Of a DNA stretch of 5,162 bases, positions 1 through 5,162 are shown one piece after another; within the stretch, counting starts at the first letter, position 1, and each line of letters begins with the position of its first letter. The stretch is from Lysobacterales bacterium (lineage in GTDB: Bacteria > Pseudomonadota > Gammaproteobacteria > Xanthomonadales > Marinicellaceae), in NCBI GenBank assembly GCA_026990095.1, contig JALSIL010000072.1, positions 1-5,162 on the forward strand, read 5' to 3'. Under the pieces are notes generated by a model that saw only the letters and a program-made list of their open reading frames with translations, did no database searches and was not told the origin of the DNA. The translations under genes and the position numbers were made by a program.

Positions 1-1833
1 CCTGTTAAACGTCGTCCTGGGATGTATACCGACACTTCAAGGCCAAATCATCTCATCCAAGAAGTGATTGATAATTCGGTGGATGAAGCCTTAGCAGGGT
101 ATGCAAAAAACATTAAAGTGACCTTGCTAGAAGACGGTTATATTGAAGTCTCTGATGATGGTCGTGGCATGCCTGTTGACATTCATCCCGAAGAAGGCGT
201 CTCAGGTGTTGAATTAATTTTGACCAAATTACACGCAGGTGGTAAGTTTTCGGATAAAAACTATGCTATTTCTGGCGGTTTACATGGAGTAGGGGTTTCG
301 GTTGTTAATGCCTTAACTGATCGATTGGATGTCTGGGTAAAACGTGAAGGCAAAGAATACAATATTGCTTTTGAACACGGAGAAATGGTTTCAGAATTAA
401 CTGAAGTCGGTACTGTAGGGCAAAAAAATACAGGCACACGCGTTCGCTTTAAACCTGAAAAACAGTATTTTGACACCATTCAAATTTCCATTAGAAAACT
501 CAAAAGATTACTCAAAGCTAAAGCTGTTTTATGTCCAGGATTATCGGTTGAATTTCGGGATGAAAAAGGCAAAGACTATGAGAAATGGTATTATGCAGAT
601 GGCTTGCAAGAATATTTTCTGGAAGCATTACAGGAAGCTTATATTATCCCAGAAGAGGGCTTTCAAGGAACAAATTCTGTCGATGGAGAAACCGTTGATT
701 GGATTGTCAGTTGGAAACCTGATGGCGAAGTTTTAGCCGAAAGCTATGTAAATCTAATCCCAACGGCACAAGGCGGAACGCATGTAAATGGACTGCGTAC
801 CGGCTTGACCGATTCAATCCGGGAATTTGCAGAAGCGCATAATTTATTGCCCCGAAATTTAAAACTAGCACCCGATGATGTTTGGGATAGAGTTAGTTAT
901 GTTTTGTCAGTCAAGATGAAAGACCCACAATTTAGTGGTCAAACTAAGGAGCGTTTATCTTCACGAAGTATCGCATCAATTGTTGCTAATTCGATTAAAG
1001 ATGCTTTTGTTTTGTGGTTAAGTCAAAATGTTGCGTTGGGTGAACAAATTGCAAATATGGCAATTGAAAAAGCTCAAAATCGATTAAAACAAATTAAAAA
1101 AGTTGTGCGAAAAAAAGTCACCTCAGGACCTGCTTTACCTGGGAAACTGGCAGATTGCAGTTGCAGTGACCCGATGATGGGAGAAATCTTTCTTGTAGAG
1201 GGTGATTCTGCAGGAGGATCTGCCAAACAAGCACGCAACCGAGAATACCAAGCCATAATGCCATTGCGTGGTAAGATACTTAATACTTGGGAAGTGGATT
1301 CATCCCAAGTTATGGCATCACAAGAAGTGCATGATTTGGCAGTGGCTATGGGCGTAGATCCAGGCAGTACTGATTTAACTGGATTGCGTTACGGGAAAGT
1401 GATAGTTTTGGCCGATGCTGATTCCGATGGATTGCATATTTCAACATTACTGTGTGCATTATTTTTAAGGCACTTTGAAGCGCTGGTTCGGGCAGGTCAT
1501 ATTTATATTGCGATGCCTCCATTGTATCGAATTGATGTGGGTAAAAAGAAGTTTTATGCTCTTGATGGTCCTGAACGAGATCAAATTTTAGATAAGATTG
1601 AGCGTGATAAGCTAAAAGGCAAAATTAGCGTGACTCGTTTTAAAGGCTTGGGTGAAATGAACCCCATTCAATTAAGAGAAAGTGCAATTGATCCAGATAC
1701 ACGAAGACTATTACAATTAAATATAGAAGAAGGAGATACTACATTTCAAATGTTAGATATGTTGTTATCCAAAAAAAGAGCAGCTGATCGTAAAGTCTGG
1801 CTGCAAGACAAAGGCGATTTAGCAACGGTTTAA
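1..1833 (+). CDS. parE: DNA topoisomerase IV subunit B, 5'-truncated by window edge
   Basis: ParE is the ATPase and TOPRIM subunit of topoisomerase IV (ParC2ParE2), which decatenates daughter chromosomes and relaxes supercoils. Frame 1 is open from base 1. Seven codons (PVKRRPG) precede the first ATG at 22 and match the conserved RRPGMYTDT block, so that ATG is internal. By comparison with E. coli ParE (630 aa), about 17 residues lie outside the window. Counting codons from base 1, the GHKL ATPase carries catalytic Glu21 and Mg-binding Asn25 (EVIDNSVDEA), Asp52 (DDGRGMP) and the lid SGGLHGVGVSVVNAL at codons 91-105. The transducer domain has the QTK loop with Lys316. The TOPRIM domain has EGDSAGG (Glu400) and DADSDG (Asp472, 474, 476). 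The C-terminus ends in KKRAADRKVWLQDKGDL. It is ParE rather than GyrB because it has RPGMYTDT instead of RPGMYIGDT and lacks the long TOPRIM insert. All key residues are present. parC is not in this window. Confidence 0.97.
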   Translation, partial: PVKRRPGMYTDTSRPNHLIQEVIDNSVDEALAGYAKNIKVTLLEDGYIEVSDDGRGMPVDIHPEEGVSGVELILTKLHAGGKFSDKNYAISGGLHGVGVSVVNALTDRLDVWVKREGKEYNIAFEHGEMVSELTEVGTVGQKNTGTRVRFKPEKQYFDTIQISIRKLKRLLKAKAVLCPGLSVEFRDEKGKDYEKWYYADGLQEYFLEALQEAYIIPEEGFQGTNSVDGETVDWIVSWKPDGEVLAESYVNLIPTAQGGTHVNGLRTGLTDSIREFAEAHNLLPRNLKLAPDDVWDRVSYVLSVKMKDPQFSGQTKERLSSRSIASIVANSIKDAFVLWLSQNVALGEQIANMAIEKAQNRLKQIKKVVRKKVTSGPALPGKLADCSCSDPMMGEIFLVEGDSAGGSAKQARNREYQAIMPLRGKILNTWEVDSSQVMASQEVHDLAVAMGVDPGSTDLTGLRYGKVIVLADADSDGLHISTLLCALFLRHFEALVRAGHIYIAMPPLYRIDVGKKKFYALDGPERDQILDKIERDKLKGKISVTRFKGLGEMNPIQLRESAIDPDTRRLLQLNIEEGDTTFQMLDMLLSKKRAADRKVWLQDKGDLATV

Positions 1834-1853
1834 CTAACAACCAAATACCGTTT

Positions 1854-1858
1854 GAGGA
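1854..1858 (+). promoter_or_regulatory. ribosome binding site of fumC
   Basis: GAGGA lies 7 nt before the ATG at 1866. It is the clearest Shine-Dalgarno sequence in the window and supports that start. It sits in the 32-nt gap after the parE stop, which holds no convincing terminator. Confidence 0.7.
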
Positions 1859-1865
1859 AATTATT

Positions 1866-3239
1866 ATGAGCGAAGAAATAAAATACAGAATTGAAAAAGA
1901 CAGTATGGGAGAATTAAAAGTTCCTGCCCATGCTTTGTATGGAGCACAGACACAAAGAGCCGTTAATAACTTTCCAATAAGCGGTTTGTCTATGCCAAGA
2001 GAGTTTATACGTGCACTGGGTTTAATTAAAGAATCGGCTGCAAATGTAAACCATTCTTTGGGATTAATGATGCAACAAACGGCTGAATCGATTATAACTG
2101 CAGCGCAAGAAGTGCAAACAGGTAAACACGACGCGCATTTTCCGATTGACGTGTTTCAAACAGGATCGGGAACAAGTTCAAACATGAATTGTAACGAAGT
2201 GATTGCTCACCTTGCACATGTTCATCCGAATGATGATGTTAACATGGGACAAAGTAGCAATGATGTTGTACCCACTGCTATTGCAGTGAGTGCAGTGCTA
2301 ATGGTGAGAGAAAAATTATTGCCTTCATTAGAACACATTGAAACAGTTTGCCGAGAAAAAGCCAAAGAAGTCGAAGGCATAGTCAAAACGGGTCGGACCC
2401 ATTTAATGGACGCCATGCCAGTAACATTTTCTCAAGAATTAACGGCTTGGGCTGATTTAATTAAACGCAATCACCAAAGAATCAGTGCGGCAACAAAACG
2501 TTTAAGTTATTTACCTCAGGGTGGAACTGCTGTGGGTACAGGCATCAATGCAGACCCTCATTTTGGAATCAAATTTGCTGCACAGTTAACAGCAAAAACG
2601 GGCACTTCATTCCACAGTATGGATAATAAATTTGAAGGCATAGGCTCGCAAGATAATGTTGTTGAACTTTCTGGGCAATTAAAAACACTGGCATCAACTA
2701 TGATGAAAATTGCCAATGATTTGCGTTGGATGAATTCAGGACCATTGGCAGGTATTGGTGAAATCGCTCTGCCATCACTACAACCCGGCAGTAGTATTAT
2801 GCCAGGTAAGGTCAACCCAGTTATACCCGAGGCAATGGCTATGGTTTGTGCTCAGGTCATCGGAAACGATGCCACCATAACGGTAGCAGGAGCCTCTGGT
2901 AATTTTCAATTAAATGTCATGTTACCTGTAATAGCATTAAATATTTTACAGAGTGTTGAAATATTATCCAACGCAATTGGCTTGCTTGCAGATAATGCGA
3001 TAAAAGGATTTGTTGTAAATAAGAAAAATGTGGCAAACTCTGTAAATCGGAATCCAATTTTAGTTACCGCATTAAATGCCATTATCGGCTATGATTTGGG
3101 TGCAAAAATAGCCAAACAAGCCTATAAAGAGGGTCGAGCTGTTATTGATGTGGCTTTGGAAAATACCGATTTAGATCGTGAAGAACTTGAAAAATTATTA
3201 GACCCGCTTAAACTGACGCTTGGTGGTTTGGGGAAATAA
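1866..3239 (+). CDS. fumC: Class II fumarate hydratase (fumarase C)
   Basis: FumC catalyses the reversible hydration of fumarate to L-malate in the TCA cycle. Class II enzymes are cytoplasmic, iron-independent homotetramers, so they keep working when iron-sulfur fumarases are damaged by oxygen or short of iron. The 457 residues are close to E. coli FumC (467). Visible motifs in order are LYGAQTQRA (25-32), TGSGTSSNMNCNEV (99-112), MGQSSNDVVPTA (127-138), GRTHL with the presumed catalytic His179, and the superfamily signature GSSIMPGKVNP (308-318) on the mobile loop, with catalytic Ser310, Lys315 and Asn317. GRTHL and MPGKVNP favour fumarase over aspartase, which usually has GRTQL and MPAKVNP. 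The ATG at 1866 has a good ribosome binding site and gives the normal N-terminus. It follows parE by 32 nt on the same strand and may be co-transcribed. Nothing appears degraded. Confidence 0.97.
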   Translation: MSEEIKYRIEKDSMGELKVPAHALYGAQTQRAVNNFPISGLSMPREFIRALGLIKESAANVNHSLGLMMQQTAESIITAAQEVQTGKHDAHFPIDVFQTGSGTSSNMNCNEVIAHLAHVHPNDDVNMGQSSNDVVPTAIAVSAVLMVREKLLPSLEHIETVCREKAKEVEGIVKTGRTHLMDAMPVTFSQELTAWADLIKRNHQRISAATKRLSYLPQGGTAVGTGINADPHFGIKFAAQLTAKTGTSFHSMDNKFEGIGSQDNVVELSGQLKTLASTMMKIANDLRWMNSGPLAGIGEIALPSLQPGSSIMPGKVNPVIPEAMAMVCAQVIGNDATITVAGASGNFQLNVMLPVIALNILQSVEILSNAIGLLADNAIKGFVVNKKNVANSVNRNPILVTALNAIIGYDLGAKIAKQAYKEGRAVIDVALENTDLDREELEKLLDPLKLTLGGLGK

Positions 3240-3247
3240 CAGTACAG

Positions 3248-3253
3248 TTGAGA
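3248..3253 (+). promoter_or_regulatory. weak ribosome binding site of the exported-protein gene
   Basis: TTGAGA, in the short gap after the fumC stop, leaves 8 nt to the ATG at 3262. It is a poor match to the Shine-Dalgarno consensus, but it supports 3262 over the in-frame ATG at 3220 inside fumC. Confidence 0.35.
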
Positions 3254-3261
3254 AAAAACAA

Positions 3262-4185
3262 ATGAAAAATATAAAATTAAATCACAAAATAATCTCTACA
3301 TTAATGGCTTTATTGATATCGGGTCACGTTTTGTCAATGCAACAAACAGAACCCAAGGGGATTAATAAGAAGGATGTTGTGGATGAAATTGATCGCTCAG
3401 CAATTGAAGAAAGTGAATCAAGCCAAGCACCCGAAATAGATAATATGATGCCCGCTTTTGAAATGCCTGATTTTAAAGCAAATATCAAAGACAGTGATAA
3501 AACAGTTCGCCGTACTCAGTCTCAAAGAACTAATTCAAAACAAAGAAAAGTGGTTAAAAAGATTAAACCTGTTATTGAAAAAATGCAGGCAGATACTGCT
3601 GCAAACTCCAAGACCACTGCTAGTTCAGTAAAAGTTAAAGAAAAAAGTAAACCCGTTGTGGTTATAAGAAAAACGTTAAAGCCTAACCTTTTATTGGTTA
3701 ATGATGTTTTTGTAATAGAGAATGGAAAAACAATGGTGCATAGAACCACTAAAAAATACACCTATAAGTATCGTTTTAAAAACGAGTTACCATTAAATTC
3801 TAAAGGATTAAAAGTTCTGGAGGCTAGCCATTACTTAGTAATAGACAAAACTCAATTACTTGCGGATATAAATGCTGCAAGTACTTTAGATAAAGCCAGT
3901 AATTCCAACCCAAATGATGAAGGTATTTCTGAAAAAATTATTTTAAAAAGACAGGCTTTAGCAAAGAAATACAACAAAGGAAAAGAAATTAGGTTTAGTA
4001 TTGCTAAATCAAGGTTGAAACCCGATGATATCGTCTATGATTTTGATGATGTGCAAATGGTAGTTAGGCAAAAATCAGGGCATTCTTCTGCAAAGAAATA
4101 TTGGTTATATCCGTTAGTTGATGTGAAAAATTCTGCTCTATTTAAGATAGGTAATAGCAAATATAAAGTAATTAAAAAACTATAA
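3262..4185 (+). CDS. Uncharacterised, probably exported, lysine-rich protein
   Basis: I do not recognise this 307-residue protein. Its N-terminus looks like a Sec signal peptide: MKNIKLNHK, then a hydrophobic stretch (about 10-20, IISTLMALLIS), then a possible cleavage after VLS at 25. There is no cysteine, so it is not a lipoprotein and has no disulfides. An acidic stretch (about 37-60, DEIDRSAIEESESS) is followed by a basic, Ser/Thr-rich, probably disordered linker (about 75-138, including RKVVKKIKP). The C-terminal half (about 139-307) has alternating hydrophobic and charged residues suggesting a folded, beta-rich domain, with short stretches such as LLLVNDVFVI, KKYTYKYRF and KYWLYPLVDV. 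I see no catalytic motif and no later membrane span. The start at 3262 is preferred because the in-frame ATG at 3220 lies inside fumC and would put extra residues before the signal peptide. It begins 22 nt after fumC, and its stop overlaps the gph start (TAATG). A periplasmic or envelope role is inferred from the signal peptide alone. Confidence 0.8.
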   Translation: MKNIKLNHKIISTLMALLISGHVLSMQQTEPKGINKKDVVDEIDRSAIEESESSQAPEIDNMMPAFEMPDFKANIKDSDKTVRRTQSQRTNSKQRKVVKKIKPVIEKMQADTAANSKTTASSVKVKEKSKPVVVIRKTLKPNLLLVNDVFVIENGKTMVHRTTKKYTYKYRFKNELPLNSKGLKVLEASHYLVIDKTQLLADINAASTLDKASNSNPNDEGISEKIILKRQALAKKYNKGKEIRFSIAKSRLKPDDIVYDFDDVQMVVRQKSGHSSAKKYWLYPLVDVKNSALFKIGNSKYKVIKKL

Positions 4186-4187
4186 TG
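4183..4187 (+). promoter_or_regulatory. TAATG stop-start junction coupling to gph
   Basis: The TAA stop of the exported-protein gene shares its last A with the ATG of gph. The AT-rich bases upstream have no recognisable Shine-Dalgarno sequence, so gph translation probably depends on ribosomes finishing the preceding gene (inference). Confidence 0.6.
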
Positions 4188-4844
4188 AGGGATTTATTAA
4201 GCTATAAAGCCGTATTTTTTGATTTGGATGGAACGCTTATTGATTCGGCTAAGGATTTATCCTACGCAATCAATTCAATGGCTCAGAAATTAGGTTTGAA
4301 AAACCCTGGTTTGCAAGATATTAAAAACTGGATTGGCAATGGCACTCTAAAATTAGTAGAAAGAGCCCTGGAGTTTAATAACATACAAGCAAATAAAAAA
4401 GAATTGAATAAAGCATTTGAGTTATTCTCAAATGCTTACCGAGATTGTGTTGGTGAATACAGCACTTTGTTTCCTCATGTTAAAGAATTGCTTGTTAAAC
4501 TATTAGCAAATAATATTAAAATAGCATGCATTACAAATAAACCCTTAGAATTTACCGAGTTTTTGTTGCAACAAAATATGATAAGTCAGTTCTTTAGTGT
4601 GGTTTGTGCAGGTGATAATGTTGAGTTTAAAAAACCAAACAAGTGGCCTTTAGTTTATGCCAGTAAAAAGCTTAATGCTCCAATAAATGACTGCTTAATG
4701 ATAGGTGATTCACAACACGATATCGCGGCTGCTCGAAATGCAAATTGTGATGTCATAGCGGTAAGTTACGGCTATAACCATGGCGAAAATATTTCACTTG
4801 CGAATCCAGACTCCATTATCGATAGTTTTAATGAGCTTCTGTGA
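4185..4844 (+). CDS. gph: Phosphoglycolate phosphatase-like HAD hydrolase
   Basis: Gph hydrolyses 2-phosphoglycolate to glycolate and phosphate in the cytoplasm, clearing a toxic metabolite that arises from repair of oxidised DNA ends or from Rubisco oxygenation. All four HAD motifs are present in 219 residues: motif I FFDLDGTLIDS with nucleophile Asp13 and acid/base Asp15; motif II Thr117 in CITNKP; motif III Lys150 in FKKPNKWPL; and motif IV MIGDSQHD with Asp175 and Asp179. The helical cap lies between motifs I and II (about 20-90), as in subclass IA. The ending SYGYNHGENI resembles the SYGYNYGE-type block of proteobacterial Gph. It is slightly shorter than E. coli Gph (252). The start at 4185 puts motif I at residue 11, and the next in-frame ATG, at Met32, would remove it. 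It overlaps the upstream gene by 1 nt and the downstream gene by 4 nt. HAD substrates are hard to assign from sequence, so another small phosphoester, such as a sugar phosphate or pyrophosphate, remains possible. Confidence 0.88.
   Translation: MRDLLSYKAVFFDLDGTLIDSAKDLSYAINSMAQKLGLKNPGLQDIKNWIGNGTLKLVERALEFNNIQANKKELNKAFELFSNAYRDCVGEYSTLFPHVKELLVKLLANNIKIACITNKPLEFTEFLLQQNMISQFFSVVCAGDNVEFKKPNKWPLVYASKKLNAPINDCLMIGDSQHDIAAARNANCDVIAVSYGYNHGENISLANPDSIIDSFNELL
4411..4437. repeat. perfect 11-bp inverted repeat inside gph
   Basis: The arms AAGCATTTGAG (4411-4421) and CTCAAATGCTT (4427-4437) are exact reverse complements around the loop TTATT. The repeat lies in the cap-domain codons for residues 76-84. 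No T-run follows on the + strand. On the - strand the hairpin is followed, after about 10 nt, by a run of six T (complement of 4395-4400). The structure is seen directly; a function is not established. Confidence 0.75.
4841..4844 (+). promoter_or_regulatory. GTGA start-stop overlap between gph and the membrane-protein gene
   Basis: The GTG start at 4841 overlaps the gph TGA stop at 4842-4844, a common arrangement for translational coupling. An in-frame stop at 4832-4834 means no earlier start is possible. A weak GAG (4833-4835) lies 5 nt upstream. Confidence 0.65.
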
Positions 4845-5162
4845 TTTATCGATTTTCTCATATTTCTTTATTTAGACTAGCAGGTCTTTTTATATGGTTA
4901 AGTCTAACAATACCAATAATAGCTAAAATATATTTAGACGATAATTGGTTAAATTCTTACAGTATCCTGTGGTTTTTATCCCATGTTTCTTTTGGCATTG
5001 GTTTTTTAATTCTTACACGCAACCTAGGTCAATCAGAATTAACTATTGATGAATGGATATTGCTACTAGCAATGATTGCCGTTATCTATATTATCAATTG
5101 GTCTACATTTAGCATTACAGGATTATTTTATTCGCTTATCATCACAATTTTATTGCCTTGGT
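4841..5162 (+). CDS. Multi-spanning membrane protein, 3'-truncated; possible sensor histidine kinase N-terminus
   Basis: Frame 2 is open from the GTG at 4841 to the window end, 107 codons without a stop. The translation begins MIYRFSHISLFRLAGLFIW. It is strongly hydrophobic, with about four membrane segments: residues 10-31 (ending PIIAKIY), 43-60 (ILWFLSHVSFGIGFLIL), 73-89 (WILLLAMIAVIYIINW) and 92-107 (ITGLFYSLIITILLPW). Loops are short, and the first begins DDNWLNS. The arrangement, with a FRLAGLFIW opening and a TGLFYSLIITILLPW fourth span, recalls the N-terminal membrane domain of some gammaproteobacterial DesK/LytS-like sensor histidine kinases. The kinase core would lie beyond the window, so this is a weak inference from memory, and a transporter or other membrane protein is possible. 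GTG is the only sensible start because an in-frame stop lies 9 nt upstream and the next ATG, at 5071, would remove two spans. It is probably translated together with gph. The sampled base composition is the most AT-rich in the window, as expected for codons of hydrophobic residues. Confidence 0.72.
   Translation, partial: MIYRFSHISLFRLAGLFIWLSLTIPIIAKIYLDDNWLNSYSILWFLSHVSFGIGFLILTRNLGQSELTIDEWILLLAMIAVIYIINWSTFSITGLFYSLIITILLPW

Noticed and set aside
22..24. ATG at 22 as the true parE start.
   Set aside because: The codons before it (PVKRRPG) match the conserved ParE N-terminal block, so the gene begins before the window.
1285..1310. Inverted repeat ACTTGGGA / TCCCAAGT inside parE.
   Set aside because: An 8-bp match with a 10-nt loop is expected about once by chance in a window this long, and it lies in codons for the conserved NTWEV block.
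1824..1852. Inverted repeat AACGGT / ACCGTT around the parE stop, just before the fumC ribosome binding site.
   Set aside because: Only 6 bp with a 17-nt loop and no T-run. It is too weak to call a terminator or a regulatory hairpin.
1834..1865. Possible separate promoter for fumC.
   Set aside because: I found no convincing -35/-10 pair in the gap or in the end of parE.
3220..3261. Possible upstream start of the exported protein at the in-frame ATG at 3220.
   Set aside because: It lies inside the fumC 3' end, has no ribosome binding site and would put 14 residues before a normal signal peptide start.
261..3761. Open frames of 60-88 codons on the - strand (within 261-479, 1074-1256, 2222-2416, 2558-2815 and 3522-3761) and a + strand frame at 470-736.
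   Set aside because: Each lies wholly inside a well-supported gene in another frame and has no recognisable motif or ribosome binding site. They are shadows of real coding sequence.

Overview
The window reads as a compact, AT-rich stretch of a bacterial chromosome, most likely from a gammaproteobacterium. The clues are a short ParE-type topoisomerase IV subunit without the large insert of gammaproteobacterial GyrB, a class II fumarase, and a Gph-type phosphoglycolate phosphatase. From memory of the families, not from an alignment, the ParE C-terminal third looks closest to Xanthomonadales/Lysobacterales-type proteins. The base composition is much lower in G+C than in typical Xanthomonas, so a low-GC relative or a deep gammaproteobacterial branch fits better. 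The genus cannot be fixed from this window.

Layout, all on the + strand: (1) 1-1833, parE, missing about 17 N-terminal codons at the window edge; (2) 1866-3239, fumC, complete; (3) 3262-4185, an uncharacterised, probably exported, lysine-rich protein; (4) 4185-4844, gph, a HAD phosphatase; (5) 4841-5162, the first 107 codons of a multi-spanning membrane protein that starts at GTG and runs off the window. The last may be the membrane domain of a sensor histidine kinase. The gaps are 32 nt, 21-22 nt, a 1-nt overlap (TAATG) and a 4-nt overlap (GTGA). No gap holds a hairpin followed by a T-run, so co-transcription of all five genes is plausible. No gap is long enough to hide another gene, and there is no stretch over 300 bases without coding sequence.

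The genes share no obvious pathway. ParE decatenates replicated chromosomes, FumC hydrates fumarate in the TCA cycle, and Gph removes 2-phosphoglycolate, including that released in DNA repair. The exported protein and the membrane protein belong to the cell envelope. The last three genes are the most tightly coupled and are the best candidates for a functional unit.

I see no mobile element, CRISPR array, RNA gene or clear new system. The points most worth following are the unrecognised exported protein coupled to gph, the GTG-start membrane gene at the right edge, and a perfect 11-bp inverted repeat inside gph.
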